Below, piece by piece: positions 35,841-45,062 of a stretch of DNA of 64,000 nt. Where the stretch lies: positions 62,001 to 126,000 of the forward strand of contig CAWEAS010000024.1 of the NCBI GenBank assembly GCA_963807015.1, given 5' to 3'. The stretch comes from JAJPKK01 sp963807015. Lineage in GTDB: Bacteria; Pseudomonadota; Alphaproteobacteria; Rhizobiales; Xanthobacteraceae. Under the pieces are notes generated by a model, which made no database searches, was not told where the DNA came from, and worked only from the letters and a program-made list of their open reading frames with translations. Position numbers and translations under genes: made by a program. Positions within the stretch are counted from its first letter, which is position 1; the number at the start of each line of letters is the position of its first letter.

Positions 35841-38186
35841 TTAGCCCCCGGCGCCCGCCGCGCGGCTCTCGTTGATCAGCGCGACGATGCGCTCCGGGCT
35901 GATCGGTGCCTCGTTGACCTTCACGCCGAACGGGGCGAGCGCGTTCTCCACCGCGCCGATGATGGCGGCGATCGAGGCGATGGTGCCGCCTTCGCCGGCG
36001 CCCTTCATGCCGAGCGGGTTGAGAGGGGAGGCGGTTTCGGTGTGGAGGATCTGGATCGGCGGCATGTCGGTCGCGCCGGGCAGCAGATAATCTGCGAACG
36101 TCGTCGTCTGCGGCTGGGCGTCGTTGTCGTGGCACAGCCGCTCGAACAGCGCATTGCCGATGCCGTGCGCGACGCCGCCGACCACCTGGCCCTCGACCAC
36201 CATCGGATTGATGACGGTGCCGCAGTCGTGCAGCACGGTGTAGCGCAGGATCTTCACCGCGCCGGTATCGATGTCGACCTCGACTTCGGCGATGTGGGTG
36301 CCGTTGGAATAGGTCGACTGGTCGGGCTGGAAGTAGGCGGTGTTTTCCAGCCCCGGCGACAGGCCGCCGGCCATCGAGAAACCCGGCATGCCGATCGATT
36401 TCACCGCGATCTCGCGAAAGCTCTTCTTCATGCCGGGCACGCCGCGCACTTCGGCAAAGCCGTTGCGCAGTTCGAGATCGTCGGGCGAGACCTCCATCAT
36501 GTCGGCGGCGATCTGCTTGATCTTCTTTGCCACCTCGACCGCCGCGATATGCGCCGAGGACCCGGCGTTGACGGCCGTGCGCGCCGCAAAGGTGCCGACG
36601 CCGAACGCGATCTCCTTGGTGTCGGCGGTCGCCACCGTCACATCCTCGTAGGACACGCCGAGCTGATCGGCGGCGATCTGCGCGAGCGTCGTCTTGTGGG
36701 ACTGTCCCTGCGGCGTTGCACCGGTGTAGAGCACGATCTTGCCGGTCGTGGCGATGCGCACCGTCGCCCCTTCGTAAGGGCCGAGGCCGGTGCCCTCCAC
36801 CGCATTGCTCATGCCGAAGCCGATGTAGCGGCCGGCCTTTCGCGCGGCTTCCTGGCGCGCCGCGAAGCCGGCGTAGTCGGCGCCCGCGAGCGCCGCCGCC
36901 TGCGAGCCCGGATAATCGCCGCTGTCGTAGGTGACCGGCCGGCCATCGCGGAAGATGATGCCCACCTTGTAGGGCATCTGGTTGGGCTGGATGAAGTTTC
37001 GCCGCCGCACTTCGGCGCGGTCGAGCCCGACGGCCGCGGCGAGGCGGTCCATCATCCGTTCCATCACGAACACGCCTTGCGGCCGCCCGGCGCCGCGCAC
37101 CGGTGTGGTCGAGATCTTGTTGGTGTAGACCGCGTTCAGTTCGATCTTGAAGTTCGGCACGACATAAGGGCCCGGCACGGTGGTGGCGGCGATCCACGGC
37201 AGCACCAGCCCCCACGGCACGAACGCACCGGTGTCGTGCACCAGCCGGCCGCGCAGGCCGAGGATTTTCGCATCGGCGTCGACCGCGAGCTCGAGGTCCC
37301 AGAACTGGTCGCGCTCCTGGTGCGTGCAGAGAAAATTCTCACGCCGGTCCTCGATCCATTTGACTGGACGGCCGAGCAGCTTTGTCGCGGCGGCAACGCA
37401 TGGATATTCCGGATAAACGGCGCCCTTCGGCCCGAAGCCGCCGCCGACGTCGGGCGTGATCACGTGCATCTGGTTGTCGTTGAGATCGAGCACGTCGAGG
37501 AGGCCGCGCTTGATGCGATGCGAGCCCTGGGACGAGATGTAGACCGTGTAGGAATCCGCAATCGCGTCATAGCTCGCGACGAGCCCGCGGCATTCCATGA
37601 AGAACGGGCCGCCGCGATGGATGAAGATACGCTCGGCGACCACATGCGCCGCCTTGGCGAACGCGGCATCGGCATCGCCGACCGTGATCGGCACCCGCGC
37701 CGCAATGTTGGATTTGCCATCCGCGTGGGCGAGGGGACTGCCGGGCATAATCGCCGCGGCACAGTCCGACACCGCCGGCAGCGGCTCGTAATCGACCTCG
37801 ACGAGCGAGGCGCCGTCCTCCGCGAGATAGCGACTGTCGGCGATAACCATCGCGATCGGCTCGCCGGCATAGACCGCCTCGCGGTCTGCGAGCGCATAGG
37901 GCATGTAGAGCTGGGTGATCGCGGGACTCGGCACGAACAGCGGCAGCGAATTGTTGCGGATCGGTTCCGGCAGCTCGGCGAAGGTCAGGACGAGATGCAC
38001 CCCATTCGCGGCCTTTGCCGCCGCCGTGTTGATGCTGCGAATGCGCGCATGCGGGTGGGGGCTGCGCACGAACGCCGCATGCAACGTGCCGGCCAGCCGC
38101 ACGTCGTCAATGAAGCGGCCGTGCCCGGCAAGCAGCGCCGGGTCCTCTTTGCGCTTGACCGCGGCCCCGAACCATTTCGCTCCCAT
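35841..38186 (-). CDS. Xanthine dehydrogenase/CoxL family molybdopterin-binding subunit
   Basis: This 781-residue large subunit of a molybdenum hydroxylase has the aldehyde oxidase/xanthine dehydrogenase a/b hammerhead domain (about 20-130; GRFIDDVRLAGTLHAAFVRS, PHPHARI), the MPT-binding domains with GGGFGPKG and RGAGRPQGVFVMERMMDRLA, and a C-terminal GMKGAGEGGTIASIAAIIGAV with the conserved Glu of the active site. The FAD (CoxM) and 2Fe-2S (CoxS) subunits that normally accompany CoxL are not in the neighbourhood. The substrate is unknown; it is not a proven CO dehydrogenase because no AYxCSFR-type active-site loop is visible. Confidence 0.9.
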   Translation of the reverse strand: MGAKWFGAAVKRKEDPALLAGHGRFIDDVRLAGTLHAAFVRSPHPHARIRSINTAAAKAANGVHLVLTFAELPEPIRNNSLPLFVPSPAITQLYMPYALADREAVYAGEPIAMVIADSRYLAEDGASLVEVDYEPLPAVSDCAAAIMPGSPLAHADGKSNIAARVPITVGDADAAFAKAAHVVAERIFIHRGGPFFMECRGLVASYDAIADSYTVYISSQGSHRIKRGLLDVLDLNDNQMHVITPDVGGGFGPKGAVYPEYPCVAAATKLLGRPVKWIEDRRENFLCTHQERDQFWDLELAVDADAKILGLRGRLVHDTGAFVPWGLVLPWIAATTVPGPYVVPNFKIELNAVYTNKISTTPVRGAGRPQGVFVMERMMDRLAAAVGLDRAEVRRRNFIQPNQMPYKVGIIFRDGRPVTYDSGDYPGSQAAALAGADYAGFAARQEAARKAGRYIGFGMSNAVEGTGLGPYEGATVRIATTGKIVLYTGATPQGQSHKTTLAQIAADQLGVSYEDVTVATADTKEIAFGVGTFAARTAVNAGSSAHIAAVEVAKKIKQIAADMMEVSPDDLELRNGFAEVRGVPGMKKSFREIAVKSIGMPGFSMAGGLSPGLENTAYFQPDQSTYSNGTHIAEVEVDIDTGAVKILRYTVLHDCGTVINPMVVEGQVVGGVAHGIGNALFERLCHDNDAQPQTTTFADYLLPGATDMPPIQILHTETASPLNPLGMKGAGEGGTIASIAAIIGAVENALAPFGVKVNEAPISPERIVALINESRAAGAGG

Positions 38187-38254
38187 CCGTTTCTCCGTTG
38201 AGCCCGCTTAATGAGCCCCATTGCGCGAAGCGTGGTAGCGCGACGCGATCTGCA

Positions 38255-39865
38255 TCACAACTCGCGCAGCGCGTTGAACTGGGCGACGTAACCCGAGGCG
38301 TCGATGCGGGCGGCGATGATCGTGGTGCGGCCCGACTTTAGCGCTGTCGACAGCGCCGCACTCAACTGCTGCTCGGTCTCGACGACGGCGGCGTCGGCGC
38401 CGAATGCCTGGCCGAGCTTCTCCCAGTCGACGCCGCCGAGATGGACGCCGTGGGCCGGCACGCCCTTGATCTCCTGCTTCACGCGAATGAGGCCGATCTC
38501 CTGGTCGTCGAACACCAGCACGATGATCGGCAGATTCTCGCGCCACGCCGTCTGCAGATCGGCAATCGCCATCATCAGCCCGCCGTCGCCGGTGAAGGCG
38601 AGGATCGGCCGGTCCGGGAATGCGAGCCGCGCGCCCATCGCGCCCGGCACCGCATAGCCCATGGAGGCAAGGCCGTTCGACGTCAGGAACTCGCGCGGAC
38701 CGTAAGCCTCCCATTTCTGCACGACGAGAAGCCGGCTCGCGCCGGCATCGCAAGTCGCGATCGTCGTGCGCGGCATCACGGCGCGCGCGACCTCGACCGC
38801 GCGCTGCGGCGACAAGCCGGTCGACGGCGTGTTGAGCGCGTCCGCTACCTGCTCGCGAAATTTCTTTGCGGCTTTGGCGCCCCAGTCGCCGCCCTCCGGC
38901 GCCAGTTCGGCAAGGCGCGCCAGCAGCGGCTTGAGATCGCCGACCATCTCGGGATCGGCCGGCACGAACGCATCGAGGCTCGGCACCGAAGCGAGCGACA
39001 GCACGGGCAGCGTGTAGGGCCACGGCTTGGGCTGCAGTTCGACCGCGTCGAGGCCGACCGTGATGATGAGATCACCGGCGCTGACAAGTTCGCGCTCGAT
39101 CAGTCCGCCGATGATGCAGCCGGCGCGCAGCGGATGATCCTCGGGGATTGCGCCCTTGCACTTGGTCGTGGTCAGCACCGGCGCGCCGAGCCGTTCGACG
39201 AACTTCACGAACTCCGCGGCCGCCCTGCACCAGTAGACGCCGAGCCCTACCAGCACCACGGGCCTGCGCGCTCGTGCCAGCATGTCCAGCGCCGGCTTGA
39301 GGTCGGCGCGGTCCGGCGCCGGGAATATGAGGTTCGCGTTGAGCGGCGGCTCGGCGACGTAGTCGCCGGCCTCGCGCACGGTCTCGCTCTGCGGCATTTC
39401 GAAATGCACCGGCCCGGGCGGCGCGCCGGTCGCGGTGCGCATGGCGCGGCGCACCTGCTGGCGCACCACCTTGGCGTCGACGGTCGTGCCCCATTTGACG
39501 ATCGGCTCGTAGATCGCGAGCTGGTTGAGGCGCTGGCGCAGGCCGATCTCGTAGGTCGGCCGCGAATAGGAATCGGTGATGGCGATGAGCGGCGAGCGGT
39601 CGAGGAACGCGTGGGCAACGCCGTTGACCATGTTGGTCGCGCCGGGCCCACGCGTCGACATGCAGATGCCAGGACTGCCGGTGATGTCGCCCCAGGTGGC
39701 GGCGAGCATCGCGCCGGCGACTTCCTGCTTCATCAGCAGGAAGCGCATCTGGCGCTGGCGCGCCGCCTCCATCAGTTCGACGGATTCGCCGCCGGGATGG
39801 CCGACGATGAACGGCGTGCCCGCGTCCTTGAACGCGGTCGTGAGCACTTCGACTGTCGTGGCCAT
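38255..39865 (-). CDS. Thiamine-diphosphate-dependent enzyme, acetolactate-synthase-like
   Basis: This 536-residue protein has the three-domain ThDP fold. An N-terminal Pyr domain has the conserved Glu in LLMKQEVAGAMLAATWGD and RGPGATNMVNGVAHAFLD. The central domain (about 190-320) is followed by the PP domain with GDGGLMMAIADLQTAWRE. The usual Asn pair near the second Mg ligand reads FDDQEIGLI instead of NN. Members include acetolactate synthase, benzoylformate decarboxylase and sulfopyruvate decarboxylase-like enzymes; the substrate is unknown. It lies 69 bases upstream of the CoxL gene and is on the same strand, so they may be co-transcribed. Confidence 0.88.
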   Translation of the reverse strand: MATTVEVLTTAFKDAGTPFIVGHPGGESVELMEAARQRQMRFLLMKQEVAGAMLAATWGDITGSPGICMSTRGPGATNMVNGVAHAFLDRSPLIAITDSYSRPTYEIGLRQRLNQLAIYEPIVKWGTTVDAKVVRQQVRRAMRTATGAPPGPVHFEMPQSETVREAGDYVAEPPLNANLIFPAPDRADLKPALDMLARARRPVVLVGLGVYWCRAAAEFVKFVERLGAPVLTTTKCKGAIPEDHPLRAGCIIGGLIERELVSAGDLIITVGLDAVELQPKPWPYTLPVLSLASVPSLDAFVPADPEMVGDLKPLLARLAELAPEGGDWGAKAAKKFREQVADALNTPSTGLSPQRAVEVARAVMPRTTIATCDAGASRLLVVQKWEAYGPREFLTSNGLASMGYAVPGAMGARLAFPDRPILAFTGDGGLMMAIADLQTAWRENLPIIVLVFDDQEIGLIRVKQEIKGVPAHGVHLGGVDWEKLGQAFGADAAVVETEQQLSAALSTALKSGRTTIIAARIDASGYVAQFNALREL

Positions 39866-39934
39866 GGCGCCTTCCCGATTTCTCGCACGCGATTTCTCGC
39901 ACGTGATTTCTTGCGTGCGAGGATTAGCACATCG

Positions 39935-40426
39935 TCAGTGCGGCGAGCAGGGATTGGCGTTCGAGCAGCGATCGCCGATGACGGCAACGCCCTGGACCTC
40001 GATCATGATAGCGGGCACGGCGAAGCCCGACACGGTGATCAGCGCGCTGCCCGGATAGTGGCCGTCGGGGAACAGCTCGCGACGCATTTCGGTCAGGCGG
40101 TCGCCGTGGCGCGGATCGTTGATGAACACCGTCATCGTGACCAGGTCCTTCAGGCTGCCGCCGGCGCGCTTGAGCGTCAGGTCGATCTGGCGAAACACTT
40201 CGCGGGCCTGCGCATCGAAATTTCCGGCAAGGCTCTTGCCCTCGCCGTCGACCGCCGCAGCCTGTCCGGCGAGCCACACGATCTTCCCGCCTTCGGTGAT
40301 CACCGCCGGCGAATAGGCGCGCGCCTTTTGCCGGTCGTTACCCTGCACATACTCGGCCGAGCCGGCCTGCGTCGCAAGGCCAAGAACCACGGCAAACGCC
40401 AAAGCAAAACGTGAGTTGATACGCAT
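39935..40426 (-). CDS. Exported RidA (YjgF/YER057c/UK114) family protein
   Basis: This 163-residue protein has a clear signal peptide (MRINSRFALAFAVVLGLATQ, then AGSAEYV) and a RidA-type chorismate-mutase-like fold (YSPAVITEGGKIVWLAGQ, FRQIDLTLKRAGGSLKDLVT, MIEVQGVAVIG). The start at 40426 follows a GAGGGAG site. RidA normally acts in the cytosol as an enamine/imine deaminase and needs an Arg near its C-terminus; here the corresponding segment is YPGSALITVSGF with no Arg. An exported, Arg-lacking member suggests another role such as ligand binding. Confidence 0.88.
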   Translation of the reverse strand: MRINSRFALAFAVVLGLATQAGSAEYVQGNDRQKARAYSPAVITEGGKIVWLAGQAAAVDGEGKSLAGNFDAQAREVFRQIDLTLKRAGGSLKDLVTMTVFINDPRHGDRLTEMRRELFPDGHYPGSALITVSGFAVPAIMIEVQGVAVIGDRCSNANPCSPH

Positions 40427-40500
40427 CGATCGCTCCCTCTGTTGCAACGAGCAGAGGGAACATAGCCGATCGACGGTACGCGGCCAGTATCATGTAACCG

Positions 40501-40605
40501 GTCATTCCGGGGGCGCCGGAGCGCAGCGGCGGCGAAGCCCGGAATCCATAGCCACGGACCATGAGTATGGATTCCGGGCTCGCCCCGCGGGCGCCCCGGA
40601 ATGAC
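40501..40605. repeat. Dispersed palindromic repeat, family A, copy 2
   Basis: A second copy of the GTCATTCCGG...CCGGAATGAC element, with the inner pair CCCGGAATCCAT and ATGGATTCCGGG. It lies in the gap between the divergent RidA-like gene and mepA, so it is close to both promoters. Confidence 0.9.
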
Positions 40606-40736
40606 GCCGAACGCATCGACGGCATGCGCGTCCCGCTCTGCCATCTCCTTTCCGCATTTCTGTAATGGAACCGCAGCGTGCATTGCGCACGAAATGCTCT
40701 CCCGTCCACCGGGCGGATCGGATAAAAGGCGAATCG

Positions 40737-41687
40737 ATGAGACCGCATCAGAGCCGTTCTTTGCGCCGCCCTCTGCGCCGTCACGTCCTGTGCCTCGCCG
40801 TCGTCGCCGCAGCGACCACCGCTGCGGCGGCGCAAGACCTGGGGACGCTCAACCCCCATCCGCTGCCGCCGCTCGCTCACCCCGGCGATCCGAAGACTCC
40901 GGCGCGGGAACTCTTCGGCCGCGCCACCGGGCCGACGTCGGAGAAGTCGCATGTGGTCGGCTTCTACTCGGCGGGCTGCCTCGCCGGCGCCGCCGAGTTG
41001 CCCATCAACGGGCCTGCGTGGCAGGTGATGCGGTTGTCGCGCAACCGCAATTGGGGCCACCCGGACCTCGTCCAGTTCCTCGAGAATCTCGCGGTGAAGG
41101 CGCGCAAGGCCCACGTGTGGAACGGCCTTCTGGTCGGCGACATGTCGCAGCCGCGCGGCGGGCCGATGATGACCGGCCATGCGAGCCATCAGGTCGGGCT
41201 CGACGCGGATATCTGGCTGACGCCGATGCCGGAGCGCGAATTGAGCCGTGCCGAGCGCGAGGAGATCTCGGCGACCATGGTCGTCGCCGACAGTCGCCGC
41301 GACGTCGACCCGGCGGTTTGGACGCCGGGGCACCTCGGCATCATCAAGATGGCCGCCGAGAATCCGCGGGTCGAACGGATTTTCGTCAACGCCGCGATCA
41401 AAAGGGCGCTGTGCCGCGACACCGGCCACGATCGCTCGTGGATGTCGAAGGTGCGCGCCTATTGGGGCCACGACTATCATTTCCACGTCCGCCTGACCTG
41501 TCCGCACGACAGTCCGGAGTGCAAACCGCAGACGCCGCCACCGGCCGGCGACGGTTGCGGCAAGGACCTCGACTGGTGGTTCACCGACGAGGTGCTCCAC
41601 CCCAAGCCCTCCGCAGTCCCCGCACCTAAGGCGACGACCATGGCGGGCCTGCCGGCCGCCTGCCGCACCGTCCTCAACGAGCCGTAA
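40737..41687 (+). CDS. mepA: Penicillin-insensitive murein endopeptidase MepA
   Basis: This 316-residue LAS-type zinc metallopeptidase has a signal peptide (RHVLCLAVVAAATTAAAAQ). Zinc and catalytic motifs are GHASHQVGLDADIWL (HxxxxxxxD) and the C-terminal DYHFHVRLTC (HxH). Paired cysteines (CLAG, CRDT, CPHDSPEC, CGKD) fit the disulfides of the family. It cuts D-alanyl-meso-diaminopimelyl cross-links in peptidoglycan in the periplasm. The ATG at 40737 follows AAAAGGCG. A family D repeat starts directly after its stop. Confidence 0.95.
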   Translation: MRPHQSRSLRRPLRRHVLCLAVVAAATTAAAAQDLGTLNPHPLPPLAHPGDPKTPARELFGRATGPTSEKSHVVGFYSAGCLAGAAELPINGPAWQVMRLSRNRNWGHPDLVQFLENLAVKARKAHVWNGLLVGDMSQPRGGPMMTGHASHQVGLDADIWLTPMPERELSRAEREEISATMVVADSRRDVDPAVWTPGHLGIIKMAAENPRVERIFVNAAIKRALCRDTGHDRSWMSKVRAYWGHDYHFHVRLTCPHDSPECKPQTPPPAGDGCGKDLDWWFTDEVLHPKPSAVPAPKATTMAGLPAACRTVLNEP

Positions 41688-41688
41688 T

Positions 41689-41870
41689 TCACCTCCCCCT
41701 GGAGGGGCGCGCCTTCACCTCCCCCCTGGAGGGGGGAGGTCTGCCGCGTCAGCGGCCGGGAGGGGGTGGCAGCGCTTCCTTATATTCAGCGCCGAATTTG
41801 TTGGACCGCTGCCACCCCACCCCGGACTGCCGTTCGGCAGTCCGACCCTCCCCCTCCAGGGGAGGGTGAT
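41689..41870. repeat. Dispersed long palindromic repeat, family D, copy 1
   Basis: About 180 bases of nested inverted repeats directly after the mepA stop: outer CACCTCCCCCTGGAGG-type arms, then GGAGGGGGTGGCAGCG near the left centre and CGCTGCCACCCCACCCC on the right. A homologous copy is at 49503-49661. The region 41688-41977 holds nothing else recognisable except the leader of the LysR gene. Confidence 0.88.
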
Positions 41871-41977
41871 CTGCGGCGGCCTCACGCCCTTGTATCCGTC
41901 GCTATTCCCTTCGAAGATGCGAGCCTGACCACGGAGTGCGCGGCGCAGCAGTGCGCAGCGGAGAGCAGTGCGCGGCA

Positions 41978-42862
41978 ATGGACATCGCCGACCTCAAAAT
42001 GTTCGAAGCGGTGGCGCGGCTTGGCGCCATGAGCCGCGCCGCGGAAGAACTGCACACCGTGCAGTCGAACGTCACGGCGCGCATGCGCCAGCTCGAGGCC
42101 GAGCTTGGGGCCGCGCTGTTCCATCGCACGCCGCGCGGCGTGACGCTGACCGATGCCGGCCGGCGTCTGCTGCCGTTCGCACGCGAAATCGTCCGCCTGA
42201 CCGCGGATGCGCGCCGCGCGGTCGCCGATGGCGGCACGCCGGCTGGCGCACTTGCGATCGGCGCCCTGGAATCGACCGCGGCCCTGCACCTGCCGCCCAT
42301 CCTTTCGGCCTACGCGGCGCAGTATCCCGAAGTCGACCTGTCGCTGCGCACCGGCACCACCTGCGAGCTCCTCGCCGAAGTGCTGGAGCATCGCCTCGAA
42401 GGCGCGCTGGTGTGCGGGCCCGTCGATCACAAGGACCTCACGCAAGTCCCGGTTTACAGCGAAGAGCTCGTGATCCTCGCCGGCCGCCGCCATGGCAACC
42501 TCGACGAGCTGATCGCGGCGCGCGATCTCAAGATCGTGGTGCTGCGCGCCGGCTGCTCCTACCGCGAGCGGCTCGAAGCGATCCTCGCCCGGCGCGGCGC
42601 GCCCGCCCCGCGGCAACTCGAATTCGGCACGCTCGAGGCGATCTACGGCTGCGTGCGCGCCGGGCTCGGCATCACGCTGTTGCCGCGCCGGCTCGTCGAA
42701 ACCGTGTGGCGCGACCGCGGCGTCGCGATCCACTCTCTGCCGCCAAACGAAGCCAACGTCGCCACCGTGTTCATCCGGCGCCGCGATGCCTATGAGTCGC
42801 GCGCACTCGCCGCGTTCCTCGACCTGATCCGGCCGGCGGCCATGAGCGCTGCCGCCGAATAG
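41978..42862 (+). CDS. LysR-family transcriptional regulator
   Basis: This 294-residue LTTR begins MDIADLKMFEAVARLGAMSR and AAEELHTVQSNVTARMRQLE, a winged helix of the CysL/YtlI-like look. The effector domain spans about 90-285 (IGALESTAALHLPPILSAY, LEHRLEGALVCGPVDH, GCVRAGLGITLLPRRLV). The start at 41978 matches the conserved LTTR N-terminus. The next gene on the same strand (nitronate monooxygenase-like) begins 93 bases downstream and may be co-transcribed or regulated. Confidence 0.92.
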   Translation: MDIADLKMFEAVARLGAMSRAAEELHTVQSNVTARMRQLEAELGAALFHRTPRGVTLTDAGRRLLPFAREIVRLTADARRAVADGGTPAGALAIGALESTAALHLPPILSAYAAQYPEVDLSLRTGTTCELLAEVLEHRLEGALVCGPVDHKDLTQVPVYSEELVILAGRRHGNLDELIAARDLKIVVLRAGCSYRERLEAILARRGAPAPRQLEFGTLEAIYGCVRAGLGITLLPRRLVETVWRDRGVAIHSLPPNEANVATVFIRRRDAYESRALAAFLDLIRPAAMSAAAE

Positions 42863-42955
42863 GTATCTCGGCGAGCGATTGCCCCCATCACAACAATTCG
42901 CTTTTGCCCGCGCTTGCGCATCCTATCTGTGGGGAGCGGGCAATTGAGGCGAACC

Positions 42956-44026
42956 ATGGCAATTCGAACCAAATTGATGGAGCGGCTGGCGCTTACGCAG
43001 CCGGTGATTCAGGCGCCGCTCGCCGGCGGCGGCGACACGCCGGAACTGGTTGCGGCGGTGAGCGAGGCCGGCGGCATCGGCTTCATCGGCGCGGCCTATC
43101 TCACGCCGGCGCAGATTCGCGAAACCGCCGCGGTCGTGCGCGCCAAGACGTCGCGCCCCTTCGGCATCAATCTGTTTGCGCCGCTGCCGACGCCGAAGGT
43201 GCCGGCGGATGCGGCCGCGGCGACCGCGCACGCGGCGCCGTTTTTTGCCGAGCTTGGTCTTGCGGAGCCAACGATGCCGCAGCCGAGCTCAAGCCCTTAT
43301 CCCGAGCAGTTCGCGGCCGTGCTCGACACTGGCGCGGCGGCCTTCAGTTTCACCTTCGGGAAGTTGCCTGCTGCCGATATGGCGGCGGCGCGCGCGCGCG
43401 GCATGTTCGTTGCCGCGACCGCGACCACGGTCGATGAGGCGATCGCGCTCGAACGAGCCGGCGCCGATGCGATCGTGGCCCAAGGCAGCGAAGCCGGCGG
43501 GCATCGCGGCACCTTCGATGTCGACTTCGCCGCCGGCATGATCGGCACCATGTCGCTCGTGCCGCAAATCTGCGATGCGGTGAAAGTGCCGGTCGTCGCC
43601 TCGGGCGGCATCATGGACGGGCGCGGCATCGCGGCCGCGCTCACCCTTGGGGCGCAGGCGGTGCAGCTTGGCACGGCGTTTCTCACCTGCGAGGAGGCGG
43701 GAATTCCCGCCGCCTACAAGGAGGCGGTCCTTGCGGCGCGCGAAAATGAAACCGCGGTCACCCGCGCATTTTCCGGCCGTGCGGCGCGCGGCATCGTCAA
43801 CCGCTTCATGCGATCGACCGACGCCGCGCCCGGCGCGATCCTGCCGTTCCCATTACAGAATGCGCTGACCCGCCCGCTGCGCACGGCCGCCGGCCAGCAG
43901 GGCCGCGCCGAATTTCTCTCGCTCTGGGCCGGGCAGGGCGTGCGCATGGCACGCCGGCAGAGTGCGGCCGCTCTCGTCGCCCGCCTCGCCAAGGAAACCG
44001 ACGAGGCGCTGCGGCGCATGCGTTGA
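42956..44026 (+). CDS. Nitronate monooxygenase (2-nitropropane dioxygenase) family protein
   Basis: This 356-residue FMN-dependent TIM barrel starts MAIRTKLMERLALTQPVIQA, PLAGGGDTPELVAAVSEAGG. Flavin and active-site motifs are PFGINLFAP, the QGSEAGGHRGTF loop with the catalytic His, ASGGIMDGRGIAAALTLGA and a C-terminal SLWAGQGVRMARRQSA. It oxidises alkyl nitronates such as propionate 3-nitronate. The ATG at 42956 fits the family N-terminus. It converges with the Bug receptor gene, with 2 bases between the stops. Confidence 0.93.
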   Translation: MAIRTKLMERLALTQPVIQAPLAGGGDTPELVAAVSEAGGIGFIGAAYLTPAQIRETAAVVRAKTSRPFGINLFAPLPTPKVPADAAAATAHAAPFFAELGLAEPTMPQPSSSPYPEQFAAVLDTGAAAFSFTFGKLPAADMAAARARGMFVAATATTVDEAIALERAGADAIVAQGSEAGGHRGTFDVDFAAGMIGTMSLVPQICDAVKVPVVASGGIMDGRGIAAALTLGAQAVQLGTAFLTCEEAGIPAAYKEAVLAARENETAVTRAFSGRAARGIVNRFMRSTDAAPGAILPFPLQNALTRPLRTAAGQQGRAEFLSLWAGQGVRMARRQSAAALVARLAKETDEALRRMR

Positions 44027-44028
44027 CG

Positions 44029-44988
44029 CTAGGGCATCGTGGTGCCGGTCTCGCGAATGACGCGGCGGAATTTTTCGTTTTCGCGGGCGAGGAAATCGTG
44101 CACGTCGAGCAGCGGCGGCGGCTCGATGCCTTCCTCGGCGAGGAGATCGCGCAGCTTCGGATCATCGAGCGCCCGCGTCACTTCCTGTTTCAGCACGGCG
44201 ACCGCTTCGCCCGGCGTGCCGCGCGGCGCGAGCAGCATGGTCCAGCTCGACAGCTCGAAGTCGGCGACACCCAACTCGGTGAACGTCGGCACGGTTGGAA
44301 ACGCAACCGAGCGCTGCGCCCCGGTCTGCGCCATCGCCTTGACGATGCCCGCATCATAAGCGGGCTTGCCCGCGGCAAGGCCGGCGAAGAACAAGTCGAG
44401 GTGGCCGCCCGCGACGTCGCCCATCGCCTGGGCGCCGCCTTTGTACGGGATGTGGCGGATGTCGAGGTTCATGAGCTTGGCGAGCCACGCGCCGGCGAAC
44501 ACCGGCGGGCTGCCGACGCTGCCGCCATAGGTGTACTTGCCGGGCGAGCGGTGGACCTCCGCGATGAGCTCGGCGAGGGTGTTCGCCGGGAACTGCTTCG
44601 CCGTCACAAGCACGAGCGGCAGCCAGCCGGTGACGGCGATCGGTTCGAAATCCGCGATCGAATATTTCACGCTCTTCGACATTTGCGGCATCGCCACGAT
44701 CTCGGTCGGATAGCTGAGCAGCAGCGTGTAGCCGTCGGGCTCGGCGCGCGCGACCGAGGTGACGCCGATGGTGCCGCCCGCGCCAGGCCGGTTCATGATG
44801 ACGAAGGATTGGCCCAGCCGCTCCTGCAGCCGCTGCGCCAGGATGCGCGCCGTCTGGTCGGTCGACCCGCCCGGCCCGTACGGCACCACGATTTCCACCG
44901 GCCGGGTGGGATAGGGCGCGGCGGACGCCGGGACGCCGAGCGCTGCGGCGACGGCGACAACAAGAAACGCGCGCGAACCTGTCGACAT
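44029..44988 (-). CDS. Tripartite tricarboxylate transporter substrate-binding protein (Bug/TctC family)
   Basis: This 319-residue periplasmic receptor has a signal peptide (MSTGSRAFLVVAVAAALGVP, ASAAPYPTRP) and the Bug signature VEIVVPYGPGGSTDQTARIL. NRPGAGGTIG and the LNLDIRHIPYKGGAQAMGDVAGG loop follow. The start at 44988 gives the signal peptide and has an AAAGG site upstream. Such receptors deliver carboxylates to TctAB permeases; no tctA or tctB is adjacent, as is common for orphan Bug genes. Confidence 0.92.
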   Translation of the reverse strand: MSTGSRAFLVVAVAAALGVPASAAPYPTRPVEIVVPYGPGGSTDQTARILAQRLQERLGQSFVIMNRPGAGGTIGVTSVARAEPDGYTLLLSYPTEIVAMPQMSKSVKYSIADFEPIAVTGWLPLVLVTAKQFPANTLAELIAEVHRSPGKYTYGGSVGSPPVFAGAWLAKLMNLDIRHIPYKGGAQAMGDVAGGHLDLFFAGLAAGKPAYDAGIVKAMAQTGAQRSVAFPTVPTFTELGVADFELSSWTMLLAPRGTPGEAVAVLKQEVTRALDDPKLRDLLAEEGIEPPPLLDVHDFLARENEKFRRVIRETGTTMP

Positions 44989-45062
44989 GGACGTGACCTT
45001 TCCGAGATTGGAGTCATAACATCGCGGAACCGCCATGCGCGAGGGCATGCTTTGCATGATGC

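Noticed and set aside
36042..38201. Long plus-strand frame opposite the CoxL-type gene
   Set aside because: Composition (Arg/His/Asp-rich) is that of an antisense reading, and the opposite strand encodes a full-length molybdenum hydroxylase subunit.
38441..40414. Long plus-strand frame opposite the ThDP enzyme and RidA-like gene
   Set aside because: It crosses two real genes on the other strand and an intergenic gap and shows no recognisable motif.
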